From the IMG/VR virus record IMGVR_UViG_3300037805_000338, positions 1 through 41,474 of that record: a DNA stretch of 41,474 bases; one strand, given 5' to 3'. Shown here piece after piece: positions 8,739-16,006 of this stretch (positions are counted from its first letter, which is position 1; the number at the start of each line of letters is the position of its first letter). The stretch is from a virus. Under the pieces are notes generated by a model. That model was not told where the DNA came from. It worked only from the letters and a program-made list of their open reading frames with translations, and ran no database searches. Position numbers and translations under genes: made by a program.

Positions 8739-9009
8739 TGGATGTTCATTAAAATTGCCTAATGTTGAGTTTTGTGGAAAGCGCATTGACGGTGGCCGTT
8801 GCAAATATATACTTGATAATCGAGCAAGGGATATTAGTGAAGAGGAATGGAATATGCCAGGGCGTGTATCTATGAGCTTACATGATTTTGGTGAGCTTAA
8901 AAAATATATGATTGAGGCCTGTGCCAGAGTTAAGAGTTGTAAAATAACAACAGAGCAAGAACTACAAGCGGAGAGGTTTATAAATGAACAAGAATATTAT
9001 TCCGATTAA
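8686..9009 (+). CDS. Phage lipoprotein next to endolysin (outer-membrane spanin candidate)
   Basis: 107 residues with a short basic start, a hydrophobic core and lipobox FSGC with the acylated Cys at residue 20. The mature part has five further cysteines (EFCG, GRCKY, EACAR, KSCK pattern), a spacing I associate with small phage lipoproteins encoded near lysis genes. AAGGAG is one base from the ATG at 8686 but seven bases from an in-frame TTG at 8692, so TTG may be the real start. It overlaps the previous gene by 53 bases and the endolysin by 26. It could fuse or disrupt the outer membrane at lysis; the Cys-rich mature part is unlike the Pro-rich Rz1 of lambda. Confidence 0.65.
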   Translation: MRLTRNLMMLLTSFLVFSGCSLKLPNVEFCGKRIDGGRCKYILDNRARDISEEEWNMPGRVSMSLHDFGELKKYMIEACARVKSCKITTEQELQAERFINEQEYYSD

Positions 9010-9415
9010 TCTTAATCAAAAAGTACCTGGCTGTAACAACTTTTACTGGTATGAGCTTGTTTATCTCAGTGGGCTTGATTCTTACATATATACGAGTAAG
9101 GAAGTAAAAGAAAACCTAATTGATATATGCAAAAGGCTTCAAAAAATAAGAGATATGTTCGGTAAGTCTATTAAAATCACTAGTGGGTATAGGCCTGCAT
9201 TATATAATAAACACATTAATGGCGCAGCAAAGTCCCAGCATGTACTTGGCAAGGCTATTGATTTTAAAGTTAAGGGTGTTAGTGCTGATAGGGTTAGAAA
9301 AAAGATTCTACCTGAGCTTGAGAAGTTAGGGCTTCGTATGGAAGATTTGCCAAAGTCTACTTGGGTTCATATAGATACTAAGAAGGTTGGCAGAAAAAGG
9401 TTCTTTCAACCATGA
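8984..9415 (+). CDS. M15-family peptidase endolysin
   Basis: 143 residues. SGYRPALYN at 67-75 followed by SQHVLGKAIDF gives His86 and Asp93, and WVHID gives His129. This is the zinc triad of peptidase M15 (VanY / D-Ala-D-Ala carboxypeptidase fold, DUF882-like), which cleaves peptidoglycan cross-link peptides. There is no wall-binding domain and no signal peptide, so access to the wall would need a holin. GAGAGG precedes the ATG at good spacing. The start lies inside the lipoprotein gene and the stop overlaps the hub gene (ATGA). Confidence 0.88.
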   Translation: MNKNIIPINLNQKVPGCNNFYWYELVYLSGLDSYIYTSKEVKENLIDICKRLQKIRDMFGKSIKITSGYRPALYNKHINGAAKSQHVLGKAIDFKVKGVSADRVRKKILPELEKLGLRMEDLPKSTWVHIDTKKVGRKRFFQP

Positions 9416-11655
9416 GCTTTGAACTAACCGAAAACGCAGAGCTAGCATCAAAAGAAGGGTCATTAACCCCCAATATAGTGCTTGAAATAGAGGGTATTTC
9501 GACCGTATTCGGCACTGTTTCTATTAATAAATACCTAGTTTATGGTGATAATATTAATTATGGTGAGAATTATGTTTATGGTGGGTTAATACCTATTGAA
9601 GATCAAAAGCCATATATATCTTTTTCAGCTGGCACTACTACTACTATTAAACAATCTTTAAATATAGATCGTGGAACTGGCGAGAGTATTAGTTCTATTA
9701 ATGTTGCATTGATTGATAAGAATGAAGAGATTACAGCAATGATCACTCCTGGCAATACAGTTAATGAACTGCTTGGGAGGAAATGTCGTCTTTGGATGGG
9801 GTTTGAGTCCACTGCCTGGAAAGATGATTATATAACAATATTTCGTGGCAATATAAATGCTATTGAATCAAAGCCTGGCGTTATTAGTTTAAAGATATTG
9901 CATCCTGATAATAAAAAGAACTCAGCTATATTTGCAAAGACTGAAACAACTTTAACATCTGACTTTAATATTGGAGATACGGTTATTAACGTTGATGATA
10001 CGACTGACTTTCTAGTAAAAGCATTAGGTCCTGCTGGTACATACGATAGTTCAATTTTGTTTTACGTAAGAATAGGCGATGAACTTATAAGATATGACGC
10101 TAAGTCTGGCGCGCAATTTTCCACATTAACTCGTGGAGCTCTTGGAACGGTTGAGGCTAATCATTCGGACGGGGCTACTGTTGATAGCTTTATTAGATTA
10201 GTTGGCAACCCGATTGAATTGGCATTGAAGATAATGGCGTCTGGTAAGAACGGCGCTTATGTGACAGGTGTTGATGTAACTCATTTTGGACGAATATCAG
10301 CTACAGAGCTTGTAACTAATTCTATATTTTTTAAAGATGTTAATGTTGAAGTTGAATACAATTTACAGATAGGTGATTTTGTCACTACCACGGGAGCGGC
10401 TCTAGGAGCTAATAATATTAGTTTATTGCCAATTACTGCTATCACTCAAACAATAGATGGATCTTATATAACTATTGGGTCAGCATCTTTATTAGAGGAA
10501 AACGATAGTGCCGCAGTAATGTCCATAAGATCACAGTATGATACTTTAGGCGACGGTTTAAAGATGGATAATGATGAGATCGATATAGCAGAGCACTTAG
10601 CTATTAATAGTCGTTTTACTTCTACGTTTTCAATGGATATATATATTAAAGATACTTTAGATGATGTTAAGGCATTTATATCTGAGCAATTATATAATCC
10701 AGTTGGGTGTTTTTCCTTACCTCGTAAGAGCCAGTCTAGTCTTGGCATTCACAATCCACCATTGCCGGATGCCTCTATTAAAACATTTAACGAGAATAAT
10801 ATTAAAAATGCATCCTCTATTAAGATTGAGAGATCATTAACTAAGAATTTTTTTAATGCTATTATTTATAAGTTTGATGAGCAGGCATTGGATGATAAGT
10901 TTCTAGCAGGTCTTACTACGATTGATGGTGATAGTAAAACAAGATTTGGCGATAATGTTGGCAATAAGGTTTTAACTATTGAGTCTAAGGGATTGCGCTC
11001 AACTATTGATGCGAATGCTGTTGCTAATACATCTACACAGAGGCGATTAGCTAAGTATAAGTTTGGAGCTGAGCATATTAGAGAGATGAAGTTATCTTTT
11101 TCTGATGGATTTAATAAAGAGGTTGGTGACGTTATACTGCTTGAGATGGCAGGTCTTAAGATGTCTGACATTCAATCAGGTACAAGAGATGGTGTTGCAA
11201 GGTTATGGGAGGTTGAGAATAAATCCATTAACCTAAAGACTGGTGATATCGTAGTGGCATTGACTGATACTAATTTTGATAAGGATGCTCGCTATGGTTT
11301 AATATCTCCAGCATCGTTTATTAAGTCTGGCACTAGCAATACTGTGTTTGTAATTGAAGAGAGTTTCAGTAGTGCATTTGGCTCGAATGAATTTAAAAAA
11401 TGGCAAGGGTTAGAAAATGTTGCAGTTAGAGTTCGTACAGTTGATTTTGTTACTATTGGCACATCCACTATCAGTGGTATTAGTGGCAACACTATTACTG
11501 TGGCAGATGATTTAGGATTTACGCCATCGGCTGGAATGATAATGGAGTTTGATGTTTACACTAATCAAACAGATAGTATTAAGTTAATATATGCGTTTAT
11601 GAGTGACGGTTCTAACGACTTCGCTGATAGCGGTAAAGTTTATCAACAATTTTAA
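9412..11655 (+). CDS. Large tail hub / central tip protein
   Basis: 747 residues. The N-terminal ~150 residues (YGDNINYGENYVYGG, then RKCRLWMGFESTAW and FRGNINAIE) resemble the first domain of siphophage hub proteins, with a DTVINVDDTTDF/YVRIGDELIRYDAKSG beta module at ~190-240 like those in hub insertions. The C-terminal half (RDGVARLWEVENKSINLKTGDIVVAL) fits a phage tail-tip protein. In the circular map it is the only hub, lying after the fibre and the lysis genes instead of directly behind the distal tail protein. It starts inside the endolysin stop (ATGA). Confidence 0.6.
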   Translation: MSFELTENAELASKEGSLTPNIVLEIEGISTVFGTVSINKYLVYGDNINYGENYVYGGLIPIEDQKPYISFSAGTTTTIKQSLNIDRGTGESISSINVALIDKNEEITAMITPGNTVNELLGRKCRLWMGFESTAWKDDYITIFRGNINAIESKPGVISLKILHPDNKKNSAIFAKTETTLTSDFNIGDTVINVDDTTDFLVKALGPAGTYDSSILFYVRIGDELIRYDAKSGAQFSTLTRGALGTVEANHSDGATVDSFIRLVGNPIELALKIMASGKNGAYVTGVDVTHFGRISATELVTNSIFFKDVNVEVEYNLQIGDFVTTTGAALGANNISLLPITAITQTIDGSYITIGSASLLEENDSAAVMSIRSQYDTLGDGLKMDNDEIDIAEHLAINSRFTSTFSMDIYIKDTLDDVKAFISEQLYNPVGCFSLPRKSQSSLGIHNPPLPDASIKTFNENNIKNASSIKIERSLTKNFFNAIIYKFDEQALDDKFLAGLTTIDGDSKTRFGDNVGNKVLTIESKGLRSTIDANAVANTSTQRRLAKYKFGAEHIREMKLSFSDGFNKEVGDVILLEMAGLKMSDIQSGTRDGVARLWEVENKSINLKTGDIVVALTDTNFDKDARYGLISPASFIKSGTSNTVFVIEESFSSAFGSNEFKKWQGLENVAVRVRTVDFVTIGTSTISGISGNTITVADDLGFTPSAGMIMEFDVYTNQTDSIKLIYAFMSDGSNDFADSGKVYQQF

Positions 11656-11667
11656 GGAGTTTTAGGC

Positions 11668-12141
11668 ATGGCAGATATTCCATCAATTGAAGACAAGATA
11701 ACAGACACAGAGGTTGGTTTTAATCAACCAGTATCAGAACAGTTGAATACCCGTTATGGTGGTAACGTAAATAATTTGATTGATGAGAATAATGCTCAAC
11801 AAGTTACTATCAATAGTAATACTAGTCGTATAACTGCAATTGAAGTATCTTTTGTAAAGATAACTATGACGTTAATTACAGGGACTTATAGATATACTGT
11901 GCCTGCTGGTAAGTTTTTAAAAGGAGGAGTAGCATTTAGTATATCTACTGGTCCGATAGTTGTATCGGTAGAGGTGGAGAATGAGTCAGGTAGTGGAGGG
12001 GCCTTTTCTGCTAGATCTGCTACATTCGACAACGGAGACTATACATCATTAATGTTCTTGGCTGGACCAGGTGATATAGTTAAGGTAGGTGGTAACGCTG
12101 TAGCTTCACCTATTATATATGGACACCTAATAGACGCCTAA
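11668..12141 (+). CDS. Small tail-tip / fibre-like protein
   Basis: 157 residues behind GGAG with the hub gene 12 bases upstream. The N-terminal 50 residues form a coiled coil (NNVNNLIDENNAQQVTINSN pattern), followed by a beta domain with jelly-roll-like strands (GTYRYTVPAGKFLKGGVAFS, GPGDIVKVGG). A trimerising stalk plus a beta head fits a short tip fibre. It is the last late gene before the convergent early block. No family is recognised. Confidence 0.5.
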   Translation: MADIPSIEDKITDTEVGFNQPVSEQLNTRYGGNVNNLIDENNAQQVTINSNTSRITAIEVSFVKITMTLITGTYRYTVPAGKFLKGGVAFSISTGPIVVSVEVENESGSGGAFSARSATFDNGDYTSLMFLAGPGDIVKVGGNAVASPIIYGHLIDA

Positions 12142-12178
12142 TACCCAACTGGTATATGAAGTGCCACAAAATGTAGAA

Positions 12179-12222
12179 ATATAACTAGGGCAATCCAAAA
12201 ACATATCCATAAAAAGTTATAT
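12179..12222. terminator. Weak inverted repeat between convergent operons
   Basis: ATATAACT at 12179-12186 pairs with AGTTATAT at 12215-12222 around a 28-base loop, between the late plus operon (ending 12141) and the early minus operon (ending 12217). The stem is AT-only and no clean U-tract follows, so it is a poor intrinsic terminator. I report it because nothing better is visible at this convergence. Confidence 0.2.
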
Positions 12223-12516
12223 AGATTTTGCATTTGGCTGCCAGTTACCATAACGGTTTGCTGTCATAATATCTTCAAGAGAGTTAAGTTCTCTCATTAA
12301 TCTCTTGTTATCTATAATTACTTTATTAAGTATAGCATCTGTGTCTACCAGCTTAAGTTTAAGTTTCTTAAGCTCATCCTTTGCCATATGCAATTGTCCA
12401 ATAAAATCATTATTAGATATTCTTAGTTTAGAATTAACTGTTCTTTCGTTTTCGTATTGATCTTTATAAAACTTTAGCTTTTCAGCATAAGTTGCATTAG
12501 TTGATATAAAAGCCAC
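12217..12516 (-). CDS. Coiled-coil protein, unknown function
   Basis: I choose a GTG start at 12516 (product begins VAFISTNATYAEKL, 99 residues). AAGGGGGG sits just upstream at 12521-12528, whereas an ATG at 12540 would overlap the preceding gene. The protein is almost entirely a charged helix with heptad-like spacing (YKDQYENERTVNSKL, AKDELKKLKLKL). It is the last gene of the minus operon. Function unknown. Confidence 0.55.
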   Translation of the reverse strand: MAFISTNATYAEKLKFYKDQYENERTVNSKLRISNNDFIGQLHMAKDELKKLKLKLVDTDAILNKVIIDNKRLMRELNSLEDIMTANRYGNWQPNAKSI

Positions 12517-12532
12517 GTATCCCCCCTTGGCA

Positions 12533-12748
12533 TTAATCACAATGTCTGTCTAAATAATTCCCATATCTATCGGTGGGGACTTGGTCCCCATTTTCATCAA
12601 TTGTTGAGTACTCACATTTGTCCATTTGAATATCATGTGCCTTTTGAATAGCTTTTACTGTTGCAATATGTTGCTTATAAGCATCAATAGTCATTACATG
12701 TAGTTTATCCCCTACCCATACTTTTTTATATCCTGGTGTCATCAACAA
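12533..12748 (-). CDS. Small early protein, unknown function
   Basis: 71 residues, overlapping the gene upstream in the operon by 7 bases. It contains a helix (YKQHIATVKAIQKAHDIQMDKC) and a C-terminal segment with DRYGNYLDRHCD. The His/Cys content is suggestive but no metal-binding spacing is clear. There is no recognised family. Confidence 0.55.
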   Translation of the reverse strand: MLMTPGYKKVWVGDKLHVMTIDAYKQHIATVKAIQKAHDIQMDKCEYSTIDENGDQVPTDRYGNYLDRHCD

Positions 12749-13080
12749 TGCCCGTCGTCAAAAGGATTTAAAAGTGTATCACACAACCATTTAGCCATCT
12801 TTGCTTTCCATCCATTGCCAAGTTTATGACGTTTTAATCTTGATGTAAGTAGCCATTCTTTTGGTAGTTCTTGAAATATCAGACTTCCGAATAATATGTT
12901 AAGTAAAACATCATATAATAGGCCCATTATAAGCACTGGAAAAGCTAGTATTCTTATAATTGGATTAAGAGTTTTATCATCACGCTTCATCTTTAATTTC
13001 ATTATATAAATATAAGAAATATATGTGATTACAAAAACCACGGACATTAGTACTAAGTATTGATTTATAAATTCTTTCAT
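12742..13080 (-). CDS. Membrane protein of a family common in phages (C-terminal FD-HC box)
   Basis: 112 residues. Membrane segments are at ~8-27 (YLVLMSVVFVITYISYIYI) and ~45-65 (ILAFPVLIMGLLYDVLLNIL). The C-terminal part has LPKEWLLTSRLKRHK and ends CDTLLNPFDDGHC, a pattern I recall from small membrane proteins of many tailed phages whose role is not settled. It is the first gene after the operator-bearing promoter at 13135-13203, with GGGGG four bases before the ATG. It probably acts in the inner membrane. Confidence 0.65.
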   Translation of the reverse strand: MKEFINQYLVLMSVVFVITYISYIYIMKLKMKRDDKTLNPIIRILAFPVLIMGLLYDVLLNILFGSLIFQELPKEWLLTSRLKRHKLGNGWKAKMAKWLCDTLLNPFDDGHC

Positions 13081-13134
13081 TTAATCCCCCACATCATTTA
13101 AGATGTTTATCCTGTTTACATCATCTTTGTTTTA

Positions 13135-13164
13135 ATTCTCACTATTATGTGAATATTAAGTCAA
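13135..13164 (-). promoter_or_regulatory. Minus-strand promoter overlapped by an operator
   Basis: Reading the minus strand, TTGACT (13164-13159) is followed after 18 bases by GAGAAT (13140-13135), a plausible sigma-70 promoter for the genes from 13080 downwards. The -10 and most of the spacer are covered by the imperfect palindrome at 13135-13154, so a bound repressor would block it. The -10 is only a 4/6 match. Confidence 0.45.
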
Positions 13165-13203
13165 ATAGTATTTTTTGCTCGATATTCTCATTATTGTGAG
13201 AAA
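13135..13203. promoter_or_regulatory. Pair of operator-like palindromes
   Basis: ATTCTCACTATTATGTGAAT (13135-13154) and ATTCTCATTATTGTGAGAAA (13184-13203) match at 16 of 20 positions in the same orientation. Each has dyad symmetry (TTCTCA / TGAGAA in the second copy is perfect). Centres are 49 bp apart. The layout resembles two sites for a dimeric regulator that could loop or cooperate. No regulator with a clear helix-turn-helix is seen in the window, so the protein could be of host origin. Confidence 0.55.
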
Positions 13204-13281
13204 ATCCCCTCCCCACTACTCAGATAAAAACGGCATGTTCCTTTTTGAGTTAGCTGCGTGGTTCGGGGTTAAAATTATAAA

Positions 13282-13722
13282 TTACTCTCCGTTTTTGTTA
13301 ACTGGTGGTTGGCTCATTAACTCGGGAGCCCATGGCCTGGCTTCGCTTAAAGCGCTTTCCCTAATTGTATGTAAGGCCACATTTCTTAAGAGAGCATCAA
13401 CATCAATAAAATCATCTTCAGCTTTAGGACCATCATATCTGCTACTAAATACATACCCATTACTATGTCGTGATTTTGGCGTGTTCCAAACTTTAGCTTC
13501 TTTTGATTTGTATAAAACATGATGCAAAAACCCCTCTAATTCTTTATAGGTGTATTTTCTCATCAACAAACCGCCAACATCATCCCATCCCCATTCTTTG
13601 GCTGATTCTCTTAACTTTTCGTTAGCGGAATCAACAAGAGTAGCTGTCCCATATGGGTGTTGCTGTACAACCCACTTGGCTAAATTACCGCATAAATCAT
13701 TGATCGTTATTAGCTGTTCCAT
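13282..13722 (-). CDS. Early protein, unknown function
   Basis: 146 residues, preceded by GGGAG at about nine bases. The N-terminal part is helical (MEQLITINDLCGNLAKWVVQ). The middle contains WGWDDVGGLLMRKYTYKELEGF and KVWNTPKSRHSNGYVFSSRYDG. The C-terminal part is a helix with many Arg/Glu. There is no catalytic motif. It lies upstream of the promoter at 13164, so it probably belongs to the preceding transcript. Plus-strand frames across it are shadows. Confidence 0.55.
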   Translation of the reverse strand: MEQLITINDLCGNLAKWVVQQHPYGTATLVDSANEKLRESAKEWGWDDVGGLLMRKYTYKELEGFLHHVLYKSKEAKVWNTPKSRHSNGYVFSSRYDGPKAEDDFIDVDALLRNVALHTIRESALSEARPWAPELMSQPPVNKNGE

Positions 13723-13759
13723 ATATAATTTACTCCCTTACTTGCGTTGGCTGTTAAAG

Positions 13760-13981
13760 TTACGAAATAATCTCTATGCTTTTTATATGGTAACTATTGG
13801 TTTGTTTGAATGGTCTCTCGTTACCTATGTGTTCGTCTAATTCGCATAATATAAAATCATAGACATCTTTTGATTTTGTCTCTTCAGCAACATCAACGGA
13901 GTGCTTCATTTCAAAAGACTTTCCGCTTCCACCTTGGTAGTTGTCCCAGTGAAAATCTATATATTTAATTAAAACCCGCAT
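13760..13981 (-). CDS. Small early protein, unknown function
   Basis: 73 residues behind a strong GGAGG six bases upstream. The sequence begins as a beta strand (MRVLIKYIDFHWDNYQGG), has an acidic helix (DVYDFILCELDEHIG) and ends with a strand (HIKSIEIIS), suggesting a compact alpha/beta domain. There are no recognised motifs. It is part of the run of small minus genes. Confidence 0.55.
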   Translation of the reverse strand: MRVLIKYIDFHWDNYQGGSGKSFEMKHSVDVAEETKSKDVYDFILCELDEHIGNERPFKQTNSYHIKSIEIIS

Positions 13982-14002
13982 TCAATCCTCCTAAAGGTTC
14001 TG

Positions 14003-14242
14003 TTAACTTGTGGCAAAATTCGCTTTACTTATTACAATCACCTTAGCTAAACATTTTTTATGCAAGGCTTTTGGGTCATCGGGTTCTTTTTCTGTATAAC
14101 AGACTGAAAACTCATCGGGATAAACTCCTATTTTTTTATCACATAAATAGCAGTATATATTCCCGTCCGATAAGTCAGATCCACAGTAACAGCAATTTTT
14201 ACACCCATCTCTTATACATTTTTCATGGTTACAACCACTCAT
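14003..14242 (-). CDS. Zinc-ribbon-like small protein
   Basis: 79 residues with a Cys-rich N-terminal half: C4, C9, C14, C17, C18, C20 and then YCYLCD. The CxxCxxC and CxxC spacings indicate one or two zinc knuckles. A GAGG precedes the ATG. Small zinc proteins in phage early blocks usually bind nucleic acid or a host protein, but no target can be read here. The C-terminal part (LHKKCLAKVIVISK) adds one more Cys. Confidence 0.6.
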   Translation of the reverse strand: MSGCNHEKCIRDGCKNCCYCGSDLSDGNIYCYLCDKKIGVYPDEFSVCYTEKEPDDPKALHKKCLAKVIVISKANFATS

Positions 14243-14260
14243 TTATCACCTCGTAATATG

Positions 14261-14413
14261 TTAATTTCTCGCATAATACCATAACCAAAATTCAAGAAAA
14301 TTGTCTAATAACGATTCCATATCTGTATTGTAAACAATACTCATTTCATAGACTGAGGCCATTGGTTGCCCTAACCAATACTCTATAAATTGTGATTCAC
14401 TTACTTCGTACAT
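14261..14413 (-). CDS. Small early protein (start reassigned)
   Basis: 50 residues from the ATG at 14413 (MYEVSESQFIEYWLGQ), which has CGAGGA directly upstream and begins 19 bases after the preceding stop. A longer reading from 14485 would overlap the 14433-14588 gene by over 50 bases and has no ribosome site. The product is rich in aromatic residues (FLEFWLWYYARN at the end), perhaps a protein-binding surface. No family recognised. Confidence 0.5.
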   Translation of the reverse strand: MYEVSESQFIEYWLGQPMASVYEMSIVYNTDMESLLDNFLEFWLWYYARN

Positions 14414-14432
14414 AAATCCTCGTTTGTTAAAC

Positions 14433-14588
14433 TCACGAATACCATTTAGGGATTTGTTCAAATGCCGATAAAATCTCTGCGTCATCTATGTATTCCATCA
14501 ACAAATCGTCTGCATTTATATGCGCAATTTCGGGGTCATCAGAATTTTCCAATTTCTTAAGCTTTTCTATTAATTCTTCTTTAGTCAT
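14433..14588 (-). CDS. Small acidic early protein
   Basis: 51 residues, from an ATG with AAGGA eight bases upstream; stop TGA at 14433-14435. The sequence begins MTKEELIEKLKKLEN and continues with acidic helices (NADDLLMEYIDDAEIL). It is too short for common gene-finding cut-offs. It sits in line with its neighbours and explains the start chosen for 14261-14413. Function unknown; a small helical binding protein is likely. Confidence 0.55.
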   Translation of the reverse strand: MTKEELIEKLKKLENSDDPEIAHINADDLLMEYIDDAEILSAFEQIPKWYS

Positions 14589-14603
14589 TTAATAGTCCTT
14601 TTG

Positions 14604-14792
14604 TTAAGGCTTTGTAGTTTCTGGTGTAAAGTTTTCGAGAGCCACCTCAACACCTTTTTGTATTGAGTCGTAAAAGTCAGCGCAGGGCATGCTAGAGTTA
14701 TTTGTAGCTATTTTAAAAATACCAGCTTGTACACCATCGCTTATTGCTTGGTAAATTTTATCTTCATCTAGATTTTCTATAATTTCATTCAT
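14604..14792 (-). CDS. Small early protein, unknown function
   Basis: 62 residues, AAAGGA upstream at good spacing. An acidic helical N-terminal part (MNEIIENLDEDKIYQAISDG) is followed by DFYDSIQKGVEVALENF. No motif points to a function. It is one of the small genes in this minus-strand run. Confidence 0.5.
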   Translation of the reverse strand: MNEIIENLDEDKIYQAISDGVQAGIFKIATNNSSMPCADFYDSIQKGVEVALENFTPETTKP

Positions 14793-14816
14793 TTTATTTC
14801 CTTCTTTCTGTGTTAA

Positions 14817-14951
14817 TTAGTCGTTACGTTTACCGCATTCTTTACAAAATACATTTCCGTTTTCATCTTTAACCCACTTGTGTCCATCAATTCTACATTC
14901 CCAAAAACTTAAAACTTCATCTATTGTCGGTATAAAATCAAATAATCCCAT
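14817..14951 (-). CDS. Small zinc-finger-like protein
   Basis: 44 residues, missed by length cut-offs. ATG at 14951 with AAAGGAA six bases upstream; stop TAA at 14817-14819. The sequence starts MGLFDFIPTIDEVLSFWECR and has Cys19, His24 (GHKW) and a later CKEC, giving a C-x4-H / C-x2-C arrangement that could hold one zinc. These tiny zinc modules are typical of phage early regions. Function unknown. Confidence 0.6.
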   Translation of the reverse strand: MGLFDFIPTIDEVLSFWECRIDGHKWVKDENGNVFCKECGKRND

Positions 14952-14976
14952 ATCAATTCCTTTGTTAAAAGTTGTG

Positions 14977-15210
14977 TTAAATTTCCGCTATTACTTCGGT
15001 GATATCGTTAACGAGTGGATAAGGCAGTACAACAAAACCAACTTCTTCTCCAGCTTTTACGCCCCAAAAATCAGGTCTTTCCGGTAGCCAAGATATCTTA
15101 CCCATTTCTGTGGGCTGCAATATTTCATCATCAACATTATCAAATAAATGTAATTTTATGCCTAAAGCAATATCGCCAGTGTTTTTATTCATTATTATGT
15201 ACGCTTTCAT
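14977..15210 (-). CDS. Small early protein, unknown function
   Basis: 77 residues with GAGGG just before the ATG. It begins as a beta hairpin (MKAYIIMNKNTGDIALGIKL), has WLPERPDFWGVKAGEEVGFVVL in the middle and an acidic end. It could be a small beta-barrel. No motif is recognised. The plus-strand frames opposite it are shadows. Confidence 0.5.
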   Translation of the reverse strand: MKAYIIMNKNTGDIALGIKLHLFDNVDDEILQPTEMGKISWLPERPDFWGVKAGEEVGFVVLPYPLVNDITEVIAEI

Positions 15211-15230
15211 AAACCCTCATTTGTTAAAAA

Positions 15231-15791
15231 CTAAATATCAACCTCATTTAACCCACGCTTAAGCACTATAACTCTCACACCATCATGTACTTCATCATAT
15301 GTTTTCTTTGGGTGAGTATGACCACAAATAATTACACTTGCCTCAAAATCTTTAGCCTTCTTAATTAAATTATTAATCATCTTTTGCTTAGGCTTATGCT
15401 TACCAAACTTTTCAAATACCTTTAAAGATCTAACCCATAGATTTCTTTTGAACCAACCAGCACCATGCTTTTTTGATCTATAAGCTATAGCTTTCTTATC
15501 GCCCCAAGCTTCAAAATCACCATGCACAGCAATCACAGCAATCACGCTGTTATGAATCATTAAAACTGTGTTGTTTAAATCTATGCGCTCGTGGTTCCCA
15601 TCTACCCAACCTAAAGATCTCGTTGCTAATTCCCAACGAATTTGTTTAGCTTTCTCTAAATGCTTCTTTTTACAATTAGCTAAATCAACTATATCGCCAA
15701 TGAAATAGGACTCACTAACCTTAGTAATCTTGTCCTTTGAAACCATTGGACTGTATAGGTGCATGTCTGTATATATTCTTATCTTGCTCAT
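15231..15791 (-). CDS. Calcineurin-like metallophosphoesterase
   Basis: 186 residues carrying the full motif set of this superfamily: D9-x-H11 (TDMH), GDIVD at 32-36, GNHE at 65-68, H90-GD and GHTH at 157-160. These residues bind two metal ions. The substrate could be a phosphodiester, phosphoprotein or nucleotide; motifs alone do not tell. Early position suggests DNA metabolism or a host-directed task. A second, unrelated-looking member lies at 21161-21871. It overlaps the gene upstream by 71 bases. Confidence 0.88.
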   Translation of the reverse strand: MSKIRIYTDMHLYSPMVSKDKITKVSESYFIGDIVDLANCKKKHLEKAKQIRWELATRSLGWVDGNHERIDLNNTVLMIHNSVIAVIAVHGDFEAWGDKKAIAYRSKKHGAGWFKRNLWVRSLKVFEKFGKHKPKQKMINNLIKKAKDFEASVIICGHTHPKKTYDEVHDGVRVIVLKRGLNEVDI

Positions 15792-15972
15792 TCCCGTTCT
15801 CCCTTAAAGCCTGAATACAATGTTTAATATCTCCACTAATCTGATAACACTCATGCAGTGCCTTTTCACACTTCATAACCATTAAGCCATCAGTAGACCC
15901 CTCTTTATTAAACTTCTCATGCATGACAGGATTACTACAAACAATCGCTACTAGAAATGTTACATAACTCAT
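15721..15972 (-). CDS. Small exported or membrane-anchored protein
   Basis: 83 residues, AGAGG upstream of the ATG. A hydrophobic start (MSYVTFLVAIVCSNPVM) could be a membrane anchor or weak signal peptide. The rest is polar with Cys pairs (KCEKALHECYQ, HCIQAL). The last 71 bases overlap the metallophosphoesterase start, a longer overlap than usual for this operon, so the real stop context or start may differ. Unknown function. Confidence 0.5.
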   Translation of the reverse strand: MSYVTFLVAIVCSNPVMHEKFNKEGSTDGLMVMKCEKALHECYQISGDIKHCIQALRENGNEQDKNIYRHAPIQSNGFKGQDY

Positions 15973-15991
15973 ATACTAACCTCTTTTTTTA

Positions 15992-16006
15992 ATGTAAATT
16001 TTACAT
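15992..16006. promoter_or_regulatory. Palindrome abutting a start codon
   Basis: ATGTAAATTTTACAT is a perfect inverted repeat (7 bases, 1 centre, 7 bases). It ends at the base before the ATG of the VRR-NUC gene and lies within the 34 bases between two divergent start codons. No Shine-Dalgarno is present for the plus gene. It may be a repressor site or a structured start for a leaderless message. Confidence 0.5.

Noticed and set aside
13175-13522. Plus-strand frame of 115 codons
   Set aside because: It runs opposite the 13282-13722 minus gene and over the operator region, has no ribosome site and is surrounded by minus-strand genes.
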